Of a stretch of DNA of 64,000 bases, positions 23,547-34,523 are shown piece by piece. Position 1 is the stretch's first letter; each line of letters starts with the position of its first letter. Location: the NCBI GenBank assembly GCA_036874045.1, contig CM072343.1:12110001-12174000 (forward strand), given 5' to 3'. The position numbers were made by a program, and so were the translations under genes. This stretch comes from Cymodocea nodosa. Its lineage: Eukaryota > Streptophyta > Magnoliopsida > Alismatales > Cymodoceaceae. The notes beneath the pieces are model-generated. The model saw only the letters and a list, made by a program, of their open reading frames with translations. It was not told the origin of the DNA and did no database searches.

Positions 23547-25267
23547 CTTCCCCCATACCTAAATTTTGCTAGTCCCTTAGCAAACTAAGATTTAATTAAT
23601 TGGTCTTTCAAAAAGTGCTAGAATTAATTCTCCCCCTTTTGTTTTTTGTTTTTCTTCTATTTAGCATAAACATATATTCTGTATGTTTTAGTAATCAACT
23701 TGCAAAGATATTTAGAATATATGTAAATTACATACAAAGTATATCATCTTCATATAGGTGTTAATTATATTATCGTTTGTTCTTCTTTTCATCATCTGTA
23801 ATCCTGAATTTTCCAATAAGTTTTTCTAGAAGAAATTTCAATAACATACAAATTAAAGTACAATCCAATTCAATCTGATTAAGACAAGTAGAATAAAGAA
23901 TTGTATTTGCATTAAACAACTTCAAAAGTCAATTCCAGATTCATATTTCAGCAATTCTAGATAACAGAAAATATACTCGATTCATAAGATATCTGTATTT
24001 CACCAAACACTTGTATCTTTTCGGAATAGTATATATATATTTTTTTTTTTGTACTTTAAAAGTTAATTTGACAAGCTTGAATCATGCAAGAGCTTTCTAA
24101 TGTACCCATGAAACGAGCTTTCAGTCAACAATCCCAGATCTAATCAAGATCTTAGGTTGCCAGATTTTCAGAGTCCTTTTTCAGGTCAACAATCCTTACA
24201 TACCTATCTGCTCAAGTACAAAAGGCTCGTGATCAAACAAGTCAATAAACTCTCAAAGTTTTTTTTTTTTTTTTTTTTAAAAAAATAAATGCACACACAA
24301 AACAAAGCATTAATCACATACTGTATATGCACGTATTTCATTAATACAGATGCAGTAAAACACCAATATCATATAATCCTGCTTCTATCATTTACTAAAG
24401 ATATGAATCCATAACAATAAGTTCATACTTTATCTGTAGTTTTATAAGATCTACACATAAATCATTCTACAAGTTCAATCAGTCAAAGTAAATGTATCTT
24501 TCATCATATGTGTTTCATTTAATCTAGAATTCACATCTCAGCTCCTTCAGGACTTCAAATAATTTTCTGATTAAGCATTAAATATTCTGATTTCATTTTA
24601 AAATTGTGAAACTGTTAAACTCATGAAATTCAGAAAAATCATAAGATACTATATCTAGATTTACATAAATAATAAATTCTATAGCATCTTCTATAGCCTT
24701 CTAAATATAACATTTAAGCAGTTTATAAAAATTTTACAATCTCAATTATCGGATAGTTACAGCAAGTTCATAAAAATTTTCAATTTCCTCAAAACTTTGT
24801 AGTACCATTTTAATTCCTTTAATTAACAAACTTACATGGTTGTTACTTTAATTACCTCCCCCCCATACCTACATTTTGCATTGTCCTCAATGTAAAAAAT
24901 TTGACAATAAGTACAATAATTGTAGCAGGCATGAATAAAGTTTTGTTTGATTTAAAATTCACGATAAGTAATTGGTTACATACCTTGTTCCATTTGTATC
25001 TCTTTCTGCATATTCTGATTTTTGATTTTGAAAAACTTTTCATTCCCAGATAAACACAGAATATAAAACAAAATAACATTTAACAGGTATTAATAAATCA
25101 GTGTCTTGTGTGGAACCCAGGCTTCTATGCCTTTGGTGGCTCACAAGCAAGCTAGTTGGTTTCCCAGAACAGATACCAACAAACTGGATTGATATTTTGT
25201 TTTTTTTTTTTGTTTTTTTATAAAAATAAATGCAGAATACGCAACATTAAACACACAAAATCACAGC
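23547..25267 (-). other. 3' noncoding tail of copy 2
   Basis: No gene is seen. It carries the LTR-proximal polypurine tract (23547-23560), the conserved 200-bp block (24051-24250), and the internal motif ACCTCCCCCCCATACCTACATTTTGCATTGTCC at 24853-24886 (read reversed). T-runs lie at 24041-24050 and 24260-24278. It ends 3' of the F-box gene with the conserved GCCACCAAAGGCATAG-type words (25115-25140, reversed). Confidence 0.65.
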
Positions 25268-26433
25268 TTAAGAACATGATTGAAAAGTAGAAACAAATGG
25301 AATAAATGTATCAGTCCAAGCAAACTTTTTAGGCATAGTTCTTCTTGCTATTAGTTCTATTTTAATGCAGTTTTTGGTCCTTTTTAATTTGTAAACATGC
25401 AATATATTATAAATTCCAAATACGAGTGTATTACCATTAATGATATGTAATGCAGAAAGAGATCCTTTCTGGTTCCAAGGTAATGTAGCAATTTCTATTT
25501 CTACATCTATTTCAATATACTCCTCTTCCCACTTCCATTCATTCATGTCTTCCATAATCCATATTTGAAATTTCATCAATTCATCCCACCATCTTATCAA
25601 ACATAAAGTAGAACATCTTTTTCATTATACCACATTCCTATTTGAATTTTATTAAATTTTTCAGATGGTGGTTTAGCTATTTCACTCGGTATAGGTAAAA
25701 TTTCTGTATAATCATCATAACTGTCTATGCTCACTATGTATAAATCAGATCTATATGCTATTGATATCTCCGTGACTAAATAAATATAACCATCAAGTAT
25801 GACATGTGTTTGGTTAATTAATGATTTCTGTCCTAGATATATTATAATGTTTTCATTCCAAGATCTGTTCAGAAAATTATACACACTTAAGCGTAAATCT
25901 TCACCCCAATTTCCTGTAGGTCTCCAATAATATAATTTTTCAGGAATTGCAGAATTTTTATCAGAAAATATTAAAGTTAACCCACAATTTTCAATTGGTG
26001 CTTCAAATATATTAGGTCTTCCTATATTACATTCTTCTCATGTTATAGGATTTCTTATCAAAATCTCAGGTAATGATAAACTTGCATACCTTGGTCTCGT
26101 CTTGTATATGATTAATCCTTCATCTATCCCCATAATATGACTCATTCCTTCTAATGCATTGGGTGGAGTTCCAGTAGTTTCTTCCATACCCAGATATTCA
26201 TGGGTATTTGAACTACGATTAAATGACCTCCATATGAATCCATCTCTAATCTTAGTCATTTTTGCAGCTTGTAGTCCCTGAAAATATTTTTCTTCAATAC
26301 AATCTTTAATTTCCTTTGATGCACAACACATCCTGCACAGATCTTTAGCTGACAAGTTACTTAGTATTTCCCTTTGTGCATCCAACGGTAATTGCATTAA
26401 TTCCATTTGTCGATTCAGTCTGAAGCTTTCCAT
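25268..26433 (-). pseudogene. F-box/FBA gene, intron-free form (copy 2)
   Basis: Starts at the ATG 26433 with MESFRL, encoded by what is the leader exon in copy 3, and runs straight into NRQMELMQLPLDAQREILSN at 26415. This copy therefore has the spliced arrangement in genomic DNA. F-box at residues ~10-50 (LPLDAQREILSNLSAKDLCRMCC), a middle region with YASLSLPEILIRNPIT and LSVYNFLNRSW-type strands, and an FBA-like C-terminal half (FQIWIMEDMNEWKWEEEYIEI, FIPFVSTFQ). About 388 codons, with roughly three breaks. In function it would be a substrate receptor of an SCF ligase; the target is unknown. Confidence 0.85.
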
Positions 26434-27337
26434 TCTATAAATATTTGTTGTCGGATGAAGGTTGAATCAGCTGCTTCTCCTTCCAGTTCCTCCAACGCTT
26501 TCTCCTTTCTCTTAAAAGTGCTGGTAACTCGTAAATAACATTCTGTTTCATATATATACTGCGCATCCATAAAGTGAATAAATCTCGTTGCAAGAACATG
26601 TCTTGCAACGTGCATCGTGGTTCCTGTTTTAATGGGTACGTGCACCACTTCTAATTTCAAATTTTGGTAATCGCTAAACCGACAAAGTTTCGTTTGTGGT
26701 TAAAAGAATAACCGTTCTGCTTAATCCACGAACTAACCTCGTTGAGTTACAGATTACTCAACAGAACATAGTCGGTTACTGTTGCTAACTCCATGGACTA
26801 ACTTCGTTGAGTTACAGATAACTCAACGGAGTGACCTTATATTATATTACCGACCTCGTGGAGTTAAGGTTAACTCAACGGAATTACTTCATTGAGTTAA
26901 CACTTGGCAACTTCTAAGTTTCACTCTCGTAAGTTTTCTATTCTGTTTTTTTTTTTTTTTTTCTTTGTCATTCTGCTAACTGTAATAAAGTTAAATCTAT
27001 GTCATTAATGCCTCATTTTGATTAAAATACATTTAAATCTGAACATTATATAAAGATTTAAATTGTAGGTCATTTTATGTTATGAAGAATTTACATTTTA
27101 CCTTATGACATGTAGAAATTTTTAAGCAGTTATCCTATCATTCAACAAATTGTAAATTTGTTAGATATTCATAAAGTTCCACAAATTACATAATATTCAA
27201 TAAATTCTATTCATTTCACATTCAAATAAGTATGAAAATTGCATCTGAAAAATTATATTCATTAATATGAATCAATTACATTACAAGTACATCATACAAT
27301 TTCATACAATTTTACACAAGTAGACGAACAATACAAT
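26434..27337 (-). promoter_or_regulatory. Leader exon and inter-ORF region of copy 2
   Basis: Homologous to 49799-50697 and 5427-6680. Adjacent to the F-box ATG lies the conserved leader (CTGGAAGGAGAAGCAGCTGATTC-like on the - strand). Next come a TATATATAC run near 26550-26560 and the GTTACCGACAAAG-type words. At 26740-26920 there is a cluster of CGTTGAGTTAC/TAACTCAACGG hairpin words. A T-run sits at 26948-26962. An 81-codon open stretch at 26415-26660 is not open in copy 3 and is probably untranslated leader. Confidence 0.45.
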
Positions 27338-28460
27338 TTAATCTCTATGCCTAAGTTCATCTACTTCCTTCTGGAGTTTTTCTAATTGCTGCTCTAATTG
27401 ATTTATCCTCTCTACTGCTCCTGCAATTTCTCTAAAAGGTACAGCTAATTCTGCAGCTACAAAATTTTTGTATTCTTTCACTGAAATGGTTCTAGATCTT
27501 ATCCTTTTTGATGTCCATTTAGTGAAATCAATACTATCCACCATCAGCAGTGGAATCAAATCTCCATAAAATAATTTCTTCTTTACTGTTTTCAACTTGG
27601 AGATAAAAACTACAGACCAATTTATTTAGATCTTATTTACAACTGCATACGTGGCCCATTTGACAAATTGACTTAATTCTATGTCATGGCCTTGTCGTTG
27701 ATAGACATTCTTAATCAGAATGTTAGCTACCATGTGTGCTTTACCATTTAAATGCTTCAATCTGTTTAATAATGGCACACTAGGATTGATAGCTAAACAA
27801 TCCTTAATTTGCTGCTCAGTCCATTCAACTGCAGTTGTATCCTCCAAAATTTTTGTTCCTTCATTCTTTAAACCAAATATGTTGTGGAGAAGCTCTGGTG
27901 TTATCTGTACATCAGCTTCCTCCACGTTTGAAATTAATTCTCCTTCTCCTTCTCTTAAATTTGCATAGAAATAGGGCACTAAATTCTCATATACTGCATG
28001 CCCTCTATCTTGAGATATAAATTGCAGTAGACTCTACTTGTTTTGAATATAAAAGGGTAGGGATAGCTGATTCATGCTCTTCCTCAAATGCATGTAGTCT
28101 TGTACCATTTATTGGTATTTGAGGAATTCTAGTTGTACCTACACCTTTTTCCAAATATTTTGCATATTGCTCGAGAAATGCAATCTCAACACATTTCATT
28201 CTGTATTCTCTATCATATTTACTTCGAATACTCATATATGTAATATTTTCATCAGTATTTTGAAGCTCTTGTCTAACTTCATCTAATATACCTTGAGGAA
28301 AGAAGTAATCTCTATAAATTTCTGCTAACCTTTTGTCCACTCGAAATATTTTCTTGAACCAAGAGCGTGGAACTTCATCATTCTCTATTTCTTTTTCTTT
28401 TGCATCTCCTCTGCTTTTGCCTTTTCCTCTGGCACAACCTTTGTAGAACTTGGAGACCAT
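27338..28460 (-). pseudogene. Env-position ORF2, short form (copy 2)
   Basis: Start MVSKFYKGCARGKGKSRG at 28460; end LQKEVDELRHRD at 27338. The N-terminal part (YFFPQGILDEVRQELQN) is diverged from copies 1 and 3 and resembles the remnant at 13440-14540. The C-terminal domain (YENLVPYFYAN, TPELLHNIFGLKNEG, INWSVVFISKLKTVKKKLFYGDLIPLL) is very close to copy 3. The long Glu-rich middle of the other copies is missing, so this form is about 375 codons against about 740. Two or so breaks. Function unknown. Confidence 0.7.
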
Positions 28461-28904
28461 CGTCGCAGGTTGTAACAACAATAAGCGGGAAAGATTTTCT
28501 TGACAAAGTTTACGAATAACCTAAGTGTCCGTGTAATAAGTGTTTAAATAGGGTTTTCAGGTGAGTAACTCAATGTGTATAAGTCGGGTTTGGATTTCAA
28601 ATGAGTATTGAATATAGTTTATTCAATTAAGGTTCCCGAAATATTCAATTATAACTCTTTGAGTTAACTAACCTAACGAGTAAAACGCTGTCTAGAGGTA
28701 GTTTTACACGTTACCTTATATAACATAATGTTCAGTTAGTACACTTAAAACAATTCTCGGATGCTTCCAACTGAAATGTTCCGAACACACCACAATAGCT
28801 ATACCTTAACATTTTCTTGAGAACATTGTAAACTATTTTAACATTCCTGTCCTTTGAATCTAAAATAGTTTGTTTGTCTTTTTAAATTATTTCATCAAGA
28901 ATCA
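28461..28904 (-). other. Untranslated stretch before ORF2 of copy 2; no gene
   Basis: An AT-rich leader containing AAAACCCTATTTAAACAC and CTCGTTAGGTTAGTTAACTCAAAG words on the - strand. It does not align with the pol-ORF2 spacer of copies 1 and 3 except for short AAAACCCTA/GTTTAAAC motifs. LTR-like sequence begins at 28905. Confidence 0.4.
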
Positions 28905-30055
28905 TGAACCAAGAATTGTAAGATGATCTCCTCTTCAGCATACTGGCATCAACCCAAAACCAAGGCTAGAAGCTTTACGATCTCCTGAGATATGAGTCAA
29001 TGCTTGGTGAAAATGGCTTCCCTTCCTACAATGTGATCACTCCTCACAATGGTCGTTAGTCACCATGTTTGGCTCAGAATTGACCCGACATTAGGAAAGT
29101 ATCCTCACAAACCTCCAGTGGTTAGTGATTTTGGTGGTGTGGTGTGGATCTTCAGGAAACTTCTGATGCTTCCTGTAGTTAGCGTAGTTCTGCACCTCTC
29201 CCACATACTCTTTCTTCATCTTTTATATTTCTTTCAGTAGTAATTGCTTCTGCTTAAATGATCGGTTGGATTTCCTTCATTCATATCAATGATGGTGATT
29301 TCTTCTTCATTCCACAAGTCAATTCCTATGTAATACATGCAATCGTGGTTTTCCTTCGAATTTCCTATTTCTACAACTACTACAGTGGCATGTTAGAAAA
29401 TAAATGGTCCATGGAGTTATGGTTAACTCAACAAACTTACTTCATTGATTTAACTATAAAACACATGCAATAAAGAAATAACTTATAAACTTATAACACT
29501 AACACAACGTGTTACCTTAGTATATATTTAAGTAACTCAACGCATATAGTTATGCTAACTTAATGAGTTAAACATGTGCAGCTCATGTGACATAATAAAA
29601 CATTTAATTTTAACACGTGCATAATTCTAACTTAACAAGTTCAGATATTTCAGATACTTACACACCTAACTATCCGATGATCAAATGCATTTCGGATAGT
29701 TAACAGATAACTTACCAAACATTCACTTAAGTCATGCATTAAGGTTTCAACACGTGCTCCAGGAAATAATAAAATATTCTTTAAGCATTTAAAATATAAC
29801 TATCTGGTATACGAAATATAACTCTCCGAAATAACAAAAAATTCAAATACTTAAGAATTAAAAAGCCTATAATTCACTAATAATTCAGAAATGTACTTAA
29901 TTAACGCTAATTCTTTGAAATTATGCAGATTCTTTCATTAAAGCATATAATAGTGCAATTATAACATAATGGCTTAATTTTCATATGATAAACTAAATAT
30001 TATGCAATTAACCATCATTTAACTGTTAATATTATACACTTTTTCATTCTAAACA
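28905..30055 (-). repeat. LTR fragment, minus orientation (diverged subfamily)
   Basis: The right end is a clean LTR terminus (TTTTTCATTCTAAACA at 30055), and on the - strand it runs U3, TATA zone and GC-rich leader down to about 28905, where similarity ends inside the leader. The last ~800 bp of the LTR are missing. It is closer in sequence to the D LTR at 31535 than to the 3' LTR of copy 2, so it may belong to a different insertion. Confidence 0.65.
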
Positions 30056-31534
30056 CCTACTATCATATATTGTATTTTCTTTAAATCTTTTACATTGAGG
30101 ACAATGCAAATTGTAGGTATAGGGGAAAGGTAATTAAATTAAAATCAATGTAATCTTGCCAATTGTAGGAATTATGATTGTTCTCCAAATTTCTATAGAA
30201 TCTGATAAAAAATTTTGTGAATTTTGCTTCAACTTTCTGAAAGTACACTATAACTATTCGAAAATTATTTGAAACCTTCCAATAGCTGAAATTGTAAAAT
30301 TTATTTTTTATTTTTTAACAACTATAACTATCTAAAAATTATATTTAGGATCTTACATAAGATACTATAATACTTTACTGTTAATACAAATCTGAGATAT
30401 CTTATCTTACGTTTTTACTGAATTTTATGAATTTAACAGTTTTACAATTTTAAAGGGAAATCAGAATGTTTAACTGAAACTCAAAAATTTGTCTGAAATC
30501 TTGAAATGTTGAATTATTGATTTTTAGATTGAATGAAATGCATGTGATCAAGGATACATTTAACTTGATTGATTAAACTTGTAGAATGACTTATGTGTAA
30601 ATCATATTAAACTACAATAAAAAGTATGAGTTTATTGATATAGATTCATATTTTTCAGTAGATCATAGAAGCAGAATTATATGAGATTTATGCTATATTG
30701 AATCTGTATAAATGAAATACATATATACTATGTTGAAAAGAAAAAATGAGGATAAAGTAAAAAGCTTTGAGAGTTTATTGATTTGTTTAATCACAAGTCT
30801 TTTGTACTTAAGCATATAGGTATGTAAGTATTGTTGATCTGAGAAAAGACTCTTTAAACTAGCAACCTAAGGTCCTGATTAGATTTGGGATTGTTGACTG
30901 AAAGCTCGATACATGGGTACACTAGAAAGCTCTTATATGATTCAAGTGTTTCAAATTAACTTTTAAAGTAAAAATATGCATATACTGTTTTGAAAAGATG
31001 AAAGTATTTTATTAAAAGTATAGATATCTTTTGAATCAAGTATGGTTTTTATTTTCTATGACTACTGATGTTTGAATCAAGATTAGACTTTTGAAGTTAT
31101 TTATTTGAAATACATTTTGTTATTCTTCTTGTTTTAATCATATTAAGTTGAGTTGTGTTTTGATTTGTATGCAGTTGAAATTTATTCTAGAGATCATATT
31201 GGAAAATTCAGGATAACAGATGTTGGAAAAAAAATTGATAGTATAACTACCACCTATTTTATGTAAGTATATTTTATATGTAATTTAAGTATTTTTGAAA
31301 TATATTTGCAAGAAGGGTAGGAATAACAATGTTAAATTAAATTACTGATTTGTAGAGAATATCTTAATATTAATCTAATTTTAGTATTTTGAGAATACAA
31401 TATGAATAGATATTTTTCAAACAAAAGGATACAAATTTATGAAGAAAAGAAATAGTTCTAGCATTTTAGAAAGATCAATTAACTAGATCATATTAGTTTG
31501 CTAAGAGACTAGCAAAAAGTAGGTATCGGAGAAG
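30056..31534 (+). other. 3' noncoding tail of Athila-like element D
   Basis: A + strand tail starting abruptly at 30056. It holds the CATTGAGGACAATGCAAATT motif and a G-rich tract near 30095-30130, the conserved block at 30773-30969, and the LTR-proximal tract AGGTATCGGAGAAG at 31521-31534. Upstream coding parts of D are not found here; they are displaced or lost. No gene is seen. Confidence 0.65.
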
Positions 31535-32638
31535 TGTTTAGAATAAAAAAGTGCATAATATTAATTGTTAATGAATGGTTAATTATATAATATTTAGCTT
31601 ATCATATGAGAATTAAGCCATTATGTCATAATTATATGATTACATGCCTTAATTAAAGAATATGCATAATTTCAAGGAATTAGTGTTAATTAAGTATTAA
31701 AAGATTGAAAGCCTAGTTTACGTGTGATTTTATAAGATAAGTTTACAAACTCTCGTAATTTAAACATTATAAATTTGTACATTGATTCCAAAATGACATG
31801 TGTCTTAACCTTAATACATGACTTAAGTTGTCTTTCGAAAGGTTTTGATGTAAACTATCCAAAATGTGTTTGAGCATAAAGAGTTACATTTTGTAAATAT
31901 CTGAAATACCCCTTTACTATCGAAAAGTTTGGTTTAAAATTATAAGTTATTTCTTTACGACACATGACAAAGATATTATTTATATATATACAAGTTTGTT
32001 GAGTTAAGCTTAACTCAATAAGATAAATCTATCGAGTTAAGCTTAACTCAACTAGGTAAGTCTATTGAGTTATAGTTAAGTCAACGAAATAAGTCCGTTG
32101 AGTTACACTAACTCTACGAACCAGTTATTTTCTAATATTCAAATGTAAGCAGTTGTAGAAATAGGAAATTCGAAGAAAAACCACAATTGCACATATCACA
32201 CAGAATTTAAATCATGGAATGAAGAAGAAATCACCATCGTTGAATTGAAGGAAAAAGATCCAACCAGTCATTTAGGCGAAAGTAGTTACTATTGAAAGAA
32301 TGAAGAAAGGAGGTGGAGAATCGCATTAACTGTAGCAAGCGTCGATCGTTCCTTTAAGTTTCACCAAAACCACACCACCAATCACCAACCAATGGAGGTC
32401 TATAAGGATACTTTTTGGATGTCGGGTCGATTCCGAACCAAACATGGTGACTGACAACTATTGTGAGGAGTGATCACGTCACAAGAAGGGAAGTCATTTT
32501 CACCAAGAACTAAATCATCTCTTAGGAGATAGTAAAGCTTTTAGCCTTGGTTTCAAGTTGATGCCATGATACTAAAGAGGAGATCAACTTACAAGCCTCG
32601 ATTCACGATTCTATAGGGAGAGGGATGTATGATAGTAA
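31535..32638 (+). repeat. LTR of element D, left part (interrupted)
   Basis: Starts TGTTTAGAATA after the polypurine tract and continues through hairpin words (31995-32125) and the leader zone to 32638, where copia A is inserted. The remainder resumes at 59098 and ends at 59863 (...CACCAAACA). The rejoined LTR length would be about 1,870 bp. It is clearly more diverged from the copy 3 LTRs than copy 1's LTR is. Confidence 0.8.
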
Positions 32639-34078
32639 TGTTAGGATCAATAGGCTCACTAGAGGGGGGTGAATGGTGTAAGTGTGTAAATTTTACTTCT
32701 TTTTAAGTTAATCGACTAATTCAAATTAACAATGAGTTGAATTAATTTAAATAGATGCAAAACAGTAAATAGAAAGAAACATAGGGCAATTTTTAGGTGG
32801 TTCACTAATACGGCTAGTCCACCCCCAAGATTCACTTGGGCTTCACTAAGTATGTAAATACTTACAATCACTTGCTTTCAGGTTAAAGCAAGAACCAACA
32901 CTTGAGCTTTCAGGTTGAAGCTCAGCAACCAACCTTTCTTCGAGCTTTCAGGTACAAGCTCTTAACCAACAAAGAGTTTTCAGGTTGAAACTCATGAACC
33001 AATACTTGAGCTTTGAAGCAAAGTTTGAGCGTAGGGAGCTTTGTATGCTGTAGTGAACTTTGAGAGTATTTTGTATTTTGCAGACTTGAGAGTATATCTG
33101 AGAATTTTTTAGTGGCTCACATTATATGATTTTCGTTATTCTAATCTTCCTTATACTTCTCATATTTATACCAAGCGGTATAATGATCATATTCACTTCC
33201 AACAGATGTATTCTATTGTACTTGTTAGGTATTTAGTCCCAAAAATAGTAAGTTACCATTCTGTATACTGTTCAGTAAGTAACCTTCTGATTTCCTTAAA
33301 TTTTTGGATGGTTAACTATGTAACTCTCCAAAGAACATTTGAAACTCACCGAAAATCTACTTAAGTCCTTTTGTCTATGTCACGTGAGAATTTAAGTCAT
33401 GCACGTGAGGTAACTTAAGTTCGAATGGTTATAACTGTTAACTCACCGAAATTCTTCATCTTTCGGATAGTTAGCTACAGTATCCTCCTAAACCCTCCTT
33501 TAGGCTTTCGACTGCTTTCTTCACATTTCTGCACAAGCCAAATAGAGTGACTTAAGTTTCAGATAGTTAAGTTTGTAATCTTCCGAAATCTCAAGTTTTT
33601 CAAAAAGTTAACTTTCTAACTCTCCCAAAAAAAAATCCTTTTAAGCATCTTTTTTGGATTTCTGCACATGAGAAATTCAATGACTTAAGTTTCAGATAGT
33701 TAAATTTGTAATCTTCCGAAATCTCTTGTTTTTTGAATAGTTAGTTGTCTAACTCTCCGATCATTCAACCAACTATCTTTAAAAACTCTTTGAAGGCCTT
33801 GTAATTTCGAATAGTTATTCTTCTAACTGTCCGATTATGTTTCTATTACTTTAAACTAACTCTTCGGATACTTATGTTTGATAACTCACCGAAAATTTCT
33901 CTTCCGGATGGTTAAGCCTGGTAACCTTCTGAAATCTAGTTTATCTCTTGCAGCAAAAACTGAACTATCTATAATGACTTATCTACCTTCTGCTCTTCTG
34001 CTGAACTATCTAATCTATGAAATACAATTTATTTCCTCACATAAGTTTTTGCATTATCAAAATACAAGGGTCCTAACA
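32639..34078 (-). repeat. Copia A 3' LTR (1,440 bp)
   Basis: Reads TGTTAGGATCAATAGG ... GGGTCCTAACA on the + strand. It has an internal array of 'CTTTCAGGTTGAAGCTC' units (32876-33010), then many GGATAGTTA/CTCACCGAAA words and CACGTGAG (33378, 33402). These TAACTATCCGA-like words are also a hallmark of the unrelated Athila-like LTRs. Followed by ATCTCCCCCTTTTT at 34079. Confidence 0.85.
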
Positions 34079-34523
34079 ATCTCCCCCTTTTTGATAATGA
34101 CAAAATCCTTTACATTTAATTACATATATTTCACTCCCTAGTTTATTTCTATACATACTGTCACACAAAAACAATAAAAACAGATTTCTAGAATGTACAA
34201 GAAAATATCTCCCCTTGACTGAGTGTTGGGATTTCTCCCCCTACCTTCCACATTATTTCTCTTTAAACTTTTCTTAATGCTATGAATTGCCATGTAATTT
34301 CTTGCTATACTTCTCCCCCTTTTTGTCATTATATAAAAGGAGACTCCTAAAATTTGATTGCTGATAAACGAAGACTATTGATAATTCCTGCAAGAGTACA
34401 TGTTAGCATAAAACAAGCTCCCTTATGGTGAGCTTGAGGGAGAATAATTATGAACCCTTTTTCTTAGAGGAATAATTATGCAAAAAACAAGCTCCCTTAG
34501 GAGACTCCTAAAATTTGAATGCA
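34079..34523 (-). other. Copia A polypurine tract and 3' untranslated region
   Basis: AAAAAGGGGGAGAT on the - strand (34079-34092) abuts the 3' LTR. A second similar tract (CTCCCCCTTTTTGTCATT) lies at 34313. An 80-odd-bp segment with AAACAAGCTCCCTTA is present twice (34412-34430, 34480-34500). No gene. Confidence 0.7.

Larger units (their letters stand above)
21720..28460 (-). mobile_element. Compact Athila-like copy 2: LTR, F-box, ORF2; no pol, no gag
   Basis: A - strand derivative. From right to left: ORF2 (28460-27338), the inter-ORF leader (27337-26434), a continuous F-box gene (26433-25268), the noncoding tail with both polypurine motifs (25267-23547) and the 3' LTR (23546-21720). The gag block that lies between leader and F-box in copies 1 and 3 is absent, with the junction exactly at the splice borders of copy 3. 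Pol is also absent. The 5' LTR is uncertain: the LTR fragment at 28905-30055 is more diverged, and the flank at 21715-21719 (ATACC) does not match the flank there. Confidence 0.75.

Noticed and set aside
26415-26660. 81-codon open frame upstream of the copy 2 F-box gene
   Set aside because: The same leader is not open in copy 3, so it is more likely 5' untranslated sequence.
21720-30055. Treating this whole stretch as one complete two-LTR element
   Set aside because: The two LTRs belong to different sequence subgroups, the right one is truncated internally, and the flanking five bases do not match (ATACC against CCTAC).
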